A DNA stretch of 64,000 nucleotides from positions 7,564,001 to 7,628,000 of the forward strand of contig CAUJLY010000006.1 in assembly GCA_963281155.1 (NCBI GenBank). Direction: 5' to 3'. Under the pieces are notes generated by a model. That model did not search any database. It worked only from the letters and a program-made list of their open reading frames with translations, and had not been told where the DNA came from. The position numbers and the translations under genes were made by a program. Source of the stretch: Rhabditophanes sp. KR3021 (taxonomy: Eukaryota > Nematoda > Chromadorea > Rhabditida > Alloionematidae). Numbering within the stretch: the first letter of the stretch is position 1; each line of letters starts with the position of its first letter. This document shows, piece after piece, positions 24,249-34,953 of this stretch.

Positions 24249-25211
24249 CTAAATATAAGTATGTGTTTTAAAGTCACGAATAAGATATTGTTGTTGGTGG
24301 ACATTGGAGGCTCCATAAATTATATTTTCTTCAATCTCATTCACAATTCTTTCCTTGCTTTCACCATGCTTTTGGGTTTTCGTTAGTTGAGAAGATTCTC
24401 TTTTGATTGATGTGTAATGAGGCGAAAGAGCTCTTATTGTTGGTTCAATGTTGGTCACGTAGTTTTCTGTTAATTGTGGAGAAAAGGAAGTTACCATTTT
24501 AGTTGGAGAGAAGACATGTTTTCGGTCAGAAGGGCTCATCAAGTTTGGTTTCAATTGGTGTAGTTGTTGATCACGATAGTAGGGTGGGAAATTAGGTTCG
24601 TGTGCAGCCAAGGTTTGACAATTTAAAGGCTGCGTTTGATGTTTGATGTATGATTGTGCTTGTTGGCCATACGAAGTGTTAACGCCAAGTTGATGAGACG
24701 TTGTATAATTCTGAGGCGTGCTATACAAAGGTTTGCTCTGATTGTAATGTTCGGGGACGTAATTTTGTTTGGCTAAGTCAAACTGTTGTGGTTGAGTTGA
24801 ATATGCTTGGCCAATTTGCTGAACATCATAATTGGGATCGTGATTTTGAAATTCTTGATAATTTTCTCCTTTATTTCTTTCGGACCAGGCTCGATCTTAA
24901 TAATGGATATATTTAAGCTAACTTATTTTAAACATACATGTTTGTTGCTTATCCCATTGGGCAGATCCAGGAGGCCATGGGTGAAAAGCACGATGAGTGT
25001 GTAAAACATCCTCCTGATGAACTTGGAGGCATCTCTTTAAAGCACCAAAATAGACAATTGCAACACAACAGGAAAAGAGTAAAGAAAACCCAAGAAGTGT
25101 GAAAAGACAAACAGATATTTTGTGCCAATCACCCCAATCAAAGGCAACAACACTTACTGGCAAAGTCATAAGCATTAAAAAATACAAGTTAAAGCCAAAC
25201 AATTGCGACAT
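24249..25211 (-). CDS. Small single-pass membrane protein with disordered tail
   Basis: Family not recognised. Two exons, 25211-24938 and 24895-24249, join in frame (42-bp intron, donor GTATGT, acceptor ATTAAG) to 306 residues. An N-terminal hydrophobic stretch at about residues 5-23 may be a signal peptide or first membrane span. A second strong span covers about 32-58 with several Cys (FSCCVAIVYFGAL), followed by a basic KRC. The remaining 240 residues are hydrophilic and rich in Gln, Tyr, Pro, Asn and Ser with no repeat. This is the pattern of a surface or vesicle protein with a long cytoplasmic tail. The start could instead be 25256, giving 15 more residues; the shorter form puts the hydrophobic region at the N-terminus and was preferred. 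The acceptor lacks the usual TTTCAG. Confidence 0.65.
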
Positions 25212-27788
25212 TTTAAATTCATAAAAGATGTAGATGTAAACTTGATATATTATCACAAAATGTGAATATATATTTATAAACAGAGCCTATCCTGACTAAA
25301 TGTTGCTCGATGAGGTAGTGATATAGAGGTCAGATTGAAAATACGCTCAGTTATATATCCATGTATATGGTCTGGTTAGTTGCCAAAGAAAGTTGTGGCA
25401 ATTTGTAGTGCATATGCGCATATATCATAATCACCTTTTGACCAAAACCGTTTTGTATGATAGTTGTGTGGTGGTGTGATAGTGGACTTGTTGTAGATGA
25501 TTAATTATTGGCTAAAGGTTTGCTTCGATGAAAGTAGGTCTCTATATCCTTGCTTCTCTCTGGTATAATACATCGATGTCTTTATGCACTATTTGATAAT
25601 TTAACTGACTACTAAGTTGGACATATTAATGCTTTTGGCCAAATTTAATTCGGAGATAAATAAACTAATCAAGTCAAAGACAATCTTTCTCCGTTAATTA
25701 ATTCATAAATTGAATCATTGAAGTAAAAGAGTGTACTTAATGCCAAAAGAACCATTTAAATATTTCAACATTAAGTTCATTTTTTCTGCAATCAGATATG
25801 TAATTTTATGAATACAAGATAATTCGTACTTATAAAAATATACTGATATTGCTATAATTAACAGTAATATAAGTTGTAAAATATAAAAGATTTTTTAACA
25901 ATTATAAAAAGATTGAACCCTAAATTATTTACGACATCTCTAACCCATCCAATACTTCTACTTTATCATCCTTTAAATCATAAATTATGGGATTTAATTT
26001 AACACCTTCCTCGACTCCTTTACCACTTTCAGATTTTATAAACCAATGTGCATCAGCATAGCTATATTCATCATACTTGTGAAAATGTAATAATTTGGCA
26101 TATTAACTTAAAACAAAATATAATTTATTTTGTGTAAATGAAAAAAGTGTGCAGTTTTAAAAAATGATTGCTGCTATAAGAACCAACTATTTCTCCAAAT
26201 AATGAATGTTAAATGCATACAGAAACTAAAAATAATGATATCTATTGTATTGGATACGATTAGGGCAATTAAAATGAAAGCTATATGATAAATAAGTTAA
26301 CGCGATATACCTATAATTGTAACAAAAATAGATAATGTTACAGCAGAGTAATTAAGCTGATCTATTTACACATCTACAATAATATGCGTACTTTACAGAA
26401 ATTATTTTATGAATCTAAACAATCTTAAATAGAAGTTACTTTTTAGATAAGTTAAACTTTAGATAATTAAACATTTACAATGTTATTTTATAGACTTAAA
26501 TTTAGCACATATGCATATTACGATATTGCATTGTTATCAAGCTTGTTATTATTGGAGGTTTAAGATAGTCTTTGTTGCCATTTCAATAAAATTTAGGATT
26601 TGACTTTACAACTTTAATATTTATAAGATATAACCATATTATATCGAATGTGAATTAAATTCGGCTTAAAACATAGTTTATTTAATAAATGATTTATTAA
26701 TTTAAGTATTAAACGGTATCGCATTTATTTTGCATAAAAATATCTCCACCATTTTCAAATATAATGATAAATTAATAAAATAAACTTCTAATTATTACAA
26801 TTCCTAACAATAATCAATTGAATTCTGATGCAATATTTTGATTCGTTGTTTTCTTTGACAAAGGTTTGAATAGACTCGTTTCGAAACTAAAAGAAGCAGA
26901 AATAGTATTGTCCATCAAAAAAGCTGGAACTTGTCAAAGCTAAACTAGTATGAATTTAAAAAAGGATATTTAATTTGTCTGGCTTACAGTAATTTTAACT
27001 TTAATGATTGGTGAGAATATTATATTTCCATTTGACATACTTAAATTTGCTTGCGTGCAGATAAATTAAAACTTTTCAACGGCTAAGAATACAATTTGTT
27101 TTGCCAACATTCATCCAAAATAGTAAAATTATTTTCATAATAACATCAAAGGAGAAGATATTAAAGCGTTTAAAAATGAGCACTTATAATTAGTGTGTTT
27201 TTGCGTATATTTTGTTAATAAAGTGAAGGGTTTTTTAATTAAAAAAAATCGATGTTACCTCCCAAAAATTAATTATGATATAGGATATTTGAATGATAAA
27301 TTAATACACATTGTGGGCAGAATAAAATATATTGATGTTAAAATATTTTGTTTGGTGTAGCAGGATTGTTATTTTTATATGAAAATTTTGCTCACACGAT
27401 AATATATTAAAGAAAACCAAATTATAAGATACAAAGATAAAATGATCACTAAGTAATAACAAAGTCTTCTAACTATATATCGAACAAAAAACATTATGGC
27501 GAAAAACTGACACCGCAAACTTCTGCTTATTAGATAAATTTGAACCAGTAAAGGGCAATAATTACCTTAGAGTGTGTGAATGAAGGAGTTGTATGCAACA
27601 ATGTATTAAAACTTGTAATGAAATATATATTCGTGTCCCTCTATTTAAAGTACATAAGGCGTATCCTCAACATTTATAACATACCTACTAATATATACAG
27701 CCTCATTCAAACTTCCACTCAATTTCTACATACAAAATAATTACAAAATTAAAATCAAAGCGAGCCGAGTTATTTTTAGAATAAGATA
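25212..27788. other. Large AT-rich intergenic region
   Basis: About 2.6 kb with no complete gene. Two short coding-like stretches occur on the minus strand: 25929-26075, listed separately, and a 33-codon open frame at 26814-26915 starting with MDNTISASF. The second ends at a stop before any splice donor and has chance length. No RNA gene or repeat is apparent. Confidence 0.5.
25929..26075 (-). other. Orphan coding-like exon
   Basis: A 48-codon stretch ending in TAA reads smoothly on the minus strand: it starts YDEYSYADAHWFIKS and ends VLDGLEMS. It is preceded by a possible acceptor (TTTTCACAAG) and an upstream in-frame stop, so it needs another exon or is a relic. Its base composition is less AT-rich than the flanks. 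No upstream partner exon was found in the next 1.7 kb. The family is unknown. Frames of this length also arise by chance in this DNA, so the call is weak. Confidence 0.3.
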
Positions 27789-29455
27789 ATGCAACAAATA
27801 CATTCGCCATTTTACAAACAAAGAAGTCTAATAAAAATATCTGTTCCAAAAAGAACGTCGGATAGCATGAGATGGCAGTCATTTTTAAAACACAGATTTG
27901 CTTGAACGTGAGTGCTGTTTATGTCAAAAAATGGCTTTTAGTTTCTGTAAAAACGTATCTATGCTTTCACAGTTATCATTCTCGCCATATTGATGTAATG
28001 ATATTGCTGGTAAGAGTTCCGTTGATAATGCTGTTGATGATAATATTAGATCTTGTTATAAAAAAGAGGCGGAATTCGTATGCCAATGCATGGTTGAATA
28101 CGGTTAACAAGATCAGTGGCTGTTTGCCGCAAGTCCGAACACCTATCAATCGCTGTGTCAAATGAACAAGTAGGAACAAATTCAATCCGATCAATTGGTG
28201 AACGTTCTAAAACATCTGGTAAAAAATTAGCTGGAAATGATGTCTACAATTATCCAGCTCCGAATTCTTCTACTGTATTTCCGAGAAATGTAGTCAACTC
28301 TTCCTTGGAAGCTGAGTCAGCTGGACAACATGATTTGCTTGGACCACACCGAAAGTTGTTTAGTGAATCATTATTTAATAAAGTGATGGATATGTCAGCC
28401 GTTGATTGTAAAATGAATGCATCATCAACCAGAGTTTGTGAAATATCTGTAGATGTATTGGTTGATTCAACAGAAATCGGTGGTGCTATTGAAAGAGAAA
28501 TGACAACGTTTGTTACTGAATTAACTGTAGCTACAGTGACGGAGTCATCTTGTAAGGCCGGAATCAACTGGTGTAAAGAGTACTCAAAAGAATTCAAATG
28601 GAAAAGAAAGCACTGAAGAGGATCCAAGGCGAGAAAATGAATTTGAAATAGGACATACAGAAGACGAGGCTCATACCGACTTCAATAAATTCAATGAATT
28701 AGCATGGAGTGCTCATTGCAAATGCAAAACCCCATTGTTTTTAATGAGGAAGAGAAATTCCGCGACCCACCGTTCAACAAATACTTAATGAACGTAAAGG
28801 AGATAAGACGGAATTAAGTTATGAAAAAGGGAAAGAAATTTTTAAGAGCAAGGATACATATTTTAAATTTTGTTTTGTAGCTTACTACCAGAGAATATTA
28901 AACGAAAATTACGAAACTGCACTTTTTTTTAAAATATGTCCTAAGTGCAAGATAAGGGATATTTGTTCAAATCCCATTTTCATTCAAGAAATGATTGAGA
29001 CATGCAAAGCCCTTGTAAAAGATGAGGGAACTCTTGTTGAATTATCTGAAAGTCGAAAGAATCAAAATAAATTAGTAACCGAAAGGGTTGGAAAAATAAA
29101 AGAATTGGTTCCGGAAGTTGATATTACTTGCGGAATAAAGAAATTTGATGGCAAAATTGAGCTGATTCAATTCATAGACAAAGAAGGAGTAAGTGATACA
29201 AAAGTACCCGGTCCAACATTCATGGAAAATGAAAGTGTCTCCAAACGTTTTGAAAAATTTAATGGTTTTGCAAAAGCAGCTAAGAATCAGTCAAATAAGC
29301 TTGGCAAATTAGAGCTCAAAAGTTTGGTGCATGCCGAGAAATGGGACAAACCAAGTGTTCTGTCAAGGACCTCCCAAAATTTAGGTTATTGTTGGAAAAT
29401 AGACTATCTAGGAGGATTTAAAAACTATGACTTGGAAGAAGGTGAAATTGAGTAG
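27789..29455 (+). pseudogene. Broken gene of unknown family
   Basis: Two long frames on the same strand belong together: frame 3 from about 28098 to 28616 (about 170 codons) and frame 2 from 28749 to 29455 (235 codons). Frame 1 between about 28561 and 28708 joins them and reads naturally (NGKESTEEDPRRENE). A weak 40-bp intron, 28709-28748, would connect frame 1 to frame 2, but the step from frame 3 to frame 1 needs a +1 shift near 28555. Upstream, frame 1 at 27895-28170 looks coding but contains TGA, TAA and TAG. The C-terminal part has a Cys cluster (ICPKCKIRDIC) and ends LEEGEIE. AATAAA follows at 29547. A decayed or mis-sequenced lineage-specific gene fits best. An alternative is a live gene whose N-terminal exons were not found. 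Confidence 0.55.
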
Positions 29456-29717
29456 AATATTTATAAACACTCATAATATATTTCCGTAAATCATAATTAA
29501 CTCTAAAAGTCTATTCATAACAGAAATATCTGTCTTTTTAAATTTAAATAAAGATTGTGTCGAATATGTGTGTACTTTTATGCTACAAAGAAATATTATT
29601 TAAATCAAATAGAAATGCTTTTATAAATTATCAAGCATATGTAAATAATAGAATAACATGACAATAAATAAAATAAATATTTACGATTAGGCGTGGCATT
29701 TTTTACAATTAAATGGG

Positions 29718-30813
29718 CTATACCCGACAGTGGCCACAAGACATTGGGCAATATGACTTCATCACATAGTAGAAAGATGCTCTTTTGCAATAGTTTTTAA
29801 ACGATGGACAATCTATGAAGTGATCTTGGCATGTAGGCGAGACTGTTGCTGCTTCCTCACTTCCATCAGATTCGTTGGGTCTCGTCTTTGATTCACCTGT
29901 TTTCTTTAGATTATATAATGAATTCGAATCATAAGGGGCAGGTGTTGTTGTAGGAATTCCCCCGGGACATTTATATAGTTTATTAATTTTTATTATATCA
30001 TGCTTTGAGAATTCTGTTGAGCTTCCAATGACATTTGTAAACCCATCAACACTCGTTTCAATTGTATTTTTGCCATTTCTACTAAATGCAGTCGAATCGT
30101 AATGCATGATAGACTTATAATCGTATGATTCCCCTTGAGTATCTTGGAGAGCTGGGCTAATAACATCGAATTGAGACTTCATGCCAGGTAATATATTCTC
30201 CCATACTATTTTAATGTGCTCGTCCCTATCAAAACGGGAATGTTCATGCCAGAATCCTACAGAATGCATCAGCTCATGTATTATAATTTCATGGAATAAG
30301 CAACCTCTACCCAACGATAACTCTTGCTTGCCTCCTGTTCTACCAACCTGTGAATAACAACCAAATCCTTTTACTATATTTAGATAGTCTTTTTCATTTG
30401 TTCTTTCAATGAATCTAACACATGTAGATTTACGATATGTAGCAAAACTTTTCTCTAATTCATTAACTTCAGATTGAGTGAAAGCCATGTCTAGCACGTA
30501 TGGAATGTGGCCATTAGGCCACCGTAATTGCTTATTTTTTAAAGCATTAAACATGGCATTTTGTGGAGACTTTAACATTGATTCCGAAACACCTGCAATG
30601 TCTCCTTGGAATTTTCCTAAAAAGCATAGATTGGTATGGAATTATTTAGCAAAATGGCAAACCTGAATTCAACCATGCTGCTTGATGCTCTTTATTTTCC
30701 GGTGAAAGACTATAGTAATGGACAGAACTTAGTTGCGACAATACACCATCACTTAATAATATCAAACAAATTACTAATAGTGAACATTTGATTTTAGAGT
30801 ATATTTGAATCAT
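29718..30813 (-). CDS. Astacin metalloprotease with C-terminal ShK domain
   Basis: Secreted zinc endopeptidase of the M12A family. Exons 30813-30663 and 30616-29718 (46-bp intron) give 349 residues. A signal peptide covers the first 27 residues (core LLVICLILL). A short pro-region leads to the catalytic domain. The zinc motif HELMHSVGFWHEHSR is at about 164-178, and the Met-turn SIMHYDS follows about 50 residues later, so the active site is complete. After a Thr/Pro-rich linker the last 38 residues form a six-Cys ShK-type domain ending CPMSCGHC. This architecture matches a nematode NAS subgroup. No EGF or CUB domain is present, unlike the astacin at 40.5 kb. The substrate is unknown; host tissue, cuticle or food proteins are usual for the group. 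Confidence 0.93.
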
Positions 30814-32734
30814 TGATAGCTTATCAGTTGGAAAAAAGTTTCAAAAGTTGACAAGATTTAATAAGTGTAAAATATTGATGTTGACAAGTATTATGAACTT
30901 ATTCATTCAAAGTTTGTAATATAATAATGGTAGTAGTAACAATCAAACAATACCCTTCGAACCTATTTGATACTAGTTTGGAAGAAAAAAGTTTAATTCT
31001 AACTTTTATAAACCTAAATGAAATTATAATGATATATTTAACAGCTTATTTTCTTTCAACTTTCGTACCTAGATTTTTTGATAGAGATTTGGTTTAAAAA
31101 AATCGTTTAGCTAAAATAAGAATATTATATTGAAGCACAATTGACTTACTTTGACTTTTTGAGTAAATTTATATTTTTAGACTAGCATATGTATTCAGAT
31201 ATATATGAGCAAATGTAGTGTATTAAAAATCCGGAATTGACTCTTTCTTCAAACCTCTTCTCAAAAGAAGTATTCTTGTGCACAAATTTATATAGAATTA
31301 AAAGTATGATGATGACTCAATGTTTTGTCTGCTCTTGTATATAATTTGTGAATTAGATCAAGAAAGTTATGATGTAAATGTCGAGAAAAATAATATGGTT
31401 CTACAAGAAATGACTCGAACTTGAAATAAAGATATACATATGTGTGTTAGTATAAAGAAGTTACCTGCTTGTACTTCAATTTTTTGTATCAGGTTCAGGT
31501 AAGTAATGTATGTTAGAATTATAGGTATGTATTACTATAATGCACAAGTAAGTTTATAAACTATTTTAAATAATGTGAAAAATTCAAATACTCGAAAGAA
31601 ATGTTGAAAAAATATGTATATTTGCATATAGTAAGTTGTAAGTCAAAACACTTTTAAAGAGATATATCATAACAATAAATAGTGACAACAAAAGAGTTAC
31701 GTTAATATGAAGATATATAATTATCGTGTAACTTTAGGTTCACCATTATTTTTCATTAGGTGCTATAAAAGATAAGCTTACTGTTGAAGGGCAAGATAAC
31801 AGAAACGTGTCGTCTCTTCTCTTAACAACAGATAAATATAAATATCTTGTTCAACCTGTTGCGCGCTTTTTCTCTTGATGGACATACAAATTCATACAAA
31901 CCAAATATCATCACCGCTATCTCATTATTTAAAAGACTTGTGATCATTGTTTTTGCAAAAGAAGGAGCCAGCTAATGAGACTAGGTAATCGAAAGAAGCA
32001 TAAATTAGCGCATTTCGTCAATCTCAAGAATTGAAAAAGAAGATGAAAGATTATCCTGGCGTGATATGGAAATTCAAGAACAGCACTTTGCTTTAATTTT
32101 TATACTTTTGAATTGACCTGCCTAAAAATAGACATATCTTAGCCCAATCAAAGGGTATCAAAAAAGCTAATAAAAAATCATTTAAAGTCTATCTTACTAT
32201 TCAACAGTAAACTCCTTACTATGTAGTTAAATTACTCAAAGCATTATAATACATTTTTGCAACACACACTCGCATATTTACTTTTACTTTCCTAAGTACT
32301 TTCACTAAAGCTAACATTTCAAATAATTGGTGTCATTTTTTAGGACATTCAAAACAATAATGTTTATCATGTTTTTAAGTGTTTATATTTATTCCCCTGA
32401 CTTTGCAATTGTGTCTCTTACATTTTTATAACACAGGTATAGGAATTGTTGTAAAGATATAAAAAAAATTATTTATTCAAGTTAAGGTGAGATTTTTATG
32501 TAATGCGTATAACACTTAATGATACAAAAATTTGCATAGTCTACAATTTTCAAGATCAAAAATTGAATTCTTTTTGTAATTATTGAGATGTGTGTCTAGG
32601 ACATTTAAGGACTACAACTTATAATCTTCTTATTTTTGCACGCTTTTTATACGTACGATCCAAATATATATTTGACGATAAAACCAGTAATTTCAATAAT
32701 ATGAGCACAGAAGCTGACCGTTCATACTCATTTT
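30814..32734. other. Intergenic region
   Basis: About 1.9 kb with no complete gene. A coding-like stretch at 31737-32115 on the plus strand is listed separately. The remainder is AT-rich and featureless to the eye. Confidence 0.5.
31737..32115 (+). other. Coding-like segment, unresolved
   Basis: Directly after an acceptor-like CTTTAG at 31731-31736 a frame of about 46 codons opens (VHHYFSLGAIKDKLTVEGQD...) and stops near 31878. Further on, an exon-like piece ending ...EPANETR is followed by a good donor (AG|GTAATC). About 44 bp later, after CTCAAG, it continues as IEKEDERLSWRDMEIQEQ to a stop near 32115. The pieces could be parts of one small gene or relics, but I could not join them in one frame. 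No family was recognised. Confidence 0.25.
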
Positions 32735-34953
32735 TTACATGTTTGTTTCTAACAGTTCTTTTGAACTTTCTTTAGATATCAACTTGTTTGGATCTCTTAT
32801 TTGAACGACTGGCTTTTTACTTTTTCTTGGCAATGATTTTTTACGCATTGCTTCTAAGCCAGTTGGGAATATTGGATAAGGTGATGTTGTCTTAGTTGGA
32901 CTAAAAAAACAGGGGATCTTTGAAGGGGAATTTGTTTTTGTTTCCTTTTTGGGACTGTTGTTAAGGGTTGATGAAAAATCGTTACTATCAAATGGATCCC
33001 CCAAAACTAATTTACGTTGATTCAATCTAGGAGAAGGCGAACCAATATTGGTTTCTGACAATTTAGGTATTTTAGAGAATGATCTACTTTTCTTTATGTT
33101 TAAATTGTTTTGTTCAGGTTTCACCAATTCCTCTACCTCAATTTGTAAAGAACTATTTGCCTCATATTTTGTTTTCTCTTCTTTTGACACTTTCGACCCA
33201 CCGCATACTTGTTTTTGTTCAAATGTTCCTATCAAATTAGCAACGTTTTTATTTGTTGTTGATTTGGAAACAGGTTTACTTGCTACCTTTGCGACTTTCT
33301 TTTCTTTAGACACAACATTCTTATTTTCCTGAACTTTGGGTGCTTCTTCTTTTTTCTTTATTTCAGGCGATGGTGGGGCAGAATCACTGCTAGATCCCGA
33401 ATCTTTCATCGACTCTCGCCCTGAATCTTGTGATTTTGTTGATTTTGGTGAATTTGACGATTGACATTCTTCACTTATTTTATTAATTTGTAGGTCAGTC
33501 AAAATTTCAGCCATTTTCTCTCCTTCGTATTCACCAATCTCTTCCGGAATACTGATTAGAGTAGGTTGATGCTTTTGTGATTTTATTCTTTTTTTCGCCA
33601 CGTCGATCATTTTTCTCAAATCAAACAAAAATTGCTCAGCCATTTCAGGGGGGTTTTGCATCAAATGTGGTTCGAAGAATTCAGGACTAAAATAGAGTTT
33701 TCGCTTTTGTTGAAGTAACATGTTGTTATGATTAGAACCACTGACGGAGGTATCTTTTGTGTAAATCTTTTGCATATCTTTAATGCCAGAACCGTCATCT
33801 TCATAACCAGTATAACGGTGACCTCGTCCAACCAAATCTCCCATTTGAACAGCAGCCAAGGCAGCTCTATATTTGGCTAGATCTAGTGATGTTCTTTCTT
33901 TTTCTTGTTTGATGTGTTGAAGAAACTGTAATTGAAGTTTTGATACCAGTTTCGTTTCTTTCCTTTTCCAGCAAATATTCCATAAAATGGCGCTAATTGT
34001 AATGTAGGATATGAAAAGAATTAATAAAACGATGCAAACTACAACAGCTATTCGCATGTAATCAAACGATGATTGATTAAAATCTAAATGCCCCGAAAAT
34101 TGGTAGCCAGTTGTTCTGATTGTTAAACAAAATTCTTTTGATAAAGCCGCCTGACAAAGAAGTTTCATTTTAATAATGGAGCCTTCCAGTGCCTTTGCAT
34201 TCATTGGATTTCCGTTCCACTAAAAATTAAATATACTATTACATAAAATAGATCTTACAATAATCTTTGTAACATTGTGGATTTGTTTCAAATAAAATAA
34301 AGTTTGTCCTATATTTCTCCATTGGGCAGTTGAATCTAAAAATTGGGTATTAACAATTTCACAGATCGGATTGTTATCAGGCTTCGTCATAATTCCACTT
34401 TCTCGCCATTTAATTAATTTCTTTGCCATCATAGGCTGACCAATTGTCGGAAAGGTAGTTAGGGGAATTGATGCTGAATCGCCTGGTTTTTCAATTATAA
34501 ATAAAATTTGGTGATTGCAATCATCTACAAAATGACTCACACATTAAACATTCCTTTTATTTGACATTACTTACTCATTTCCTGAACACATCGGTTATCA
34601 ATTGACGAAAAAATTGGCATACTTTCAGAACACTGACACGAACATAATGTTTCCGGAGTTTTTCCATGCAAAGCATTAAATTCACTGATGCAATCAGCTG
34701 GACATTTGGTTGGGTAAAAGATGTCTGCTGAGCCAATTGTCCTGTTAATTGCAGTCCATGTATACTCATGAAATGTTTGTTCAACCATATTAATAGCAGT
34801 TGCAGTATTGTTTAATTCATCAACTAAATCTTGGGGTAAAACTAATAATTGGTCTTGATTAATAGGTAACGCCAATGATTCTGAGATTAAACAAATAATA
34901 GTCAAATGCAATATTTGGAGGTGCAAAGGAATAGACTTCATTTTAAAATCCAA
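32735..34953 (-). CDS. Single-pass transmembrane protein, receptor-like
   Basis: Family not recognised. Exons 34953-34575, 34524-34259 and 34219-32735 (50- and 39-bp introns) join to 709 residues. The first about 30 residues are a signal peptide ending near SLALP. The ectodomain of about 240 residues contains a Cys group near 102-123 (CPADC, CSCQC, then another Cys) and several N-glycosylation sequons. One membrane span lies at about 271-297 (RIAVVVCIVLLILFISYI). The cytoplasmic part of about 410 residues starts with a probable coiled coil (LQLQFLQHIKQEKERT). It then turns Ser/Lys/Pro-rich with many short basic and SP motifs. This is the layout of a type I surface receptor or adhesion protein, with no catalytic domain. 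Start choice: Met1 and Met5 are both possible. The model is well supported by frame and splice signals; the function is unknown. Confidence 0.8.

Noticed and set aside
25309..25330. TGAGGTAGTGATATAG on the plus strand, which contains the let-7 seed.
   Set aside because: No complementary arm lies within 100 bases on either side, and the bases after the seed do not match any let-7 member I know.
1780..28620. Three frame breaks (about 1796, 4071 and 28614) where the upstream frame ends NAC-TGA or NAC-TAA and a +1 shift would continue the protein, like a programmed frameshift at stop codons.
   Set aside because: At the second site the repeat pattern shows the shift happened before the stop, near a run of A, so the shared codon is likely coincidence. 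The third site lies in a gene with other stops.
28250..28627. A 125-codon minus-strand open frame inside the broken gene.
   Set aside because: It is opposite the longer plus-strand frame, whose third positions show the expected AT bias; it is probably a shadow.
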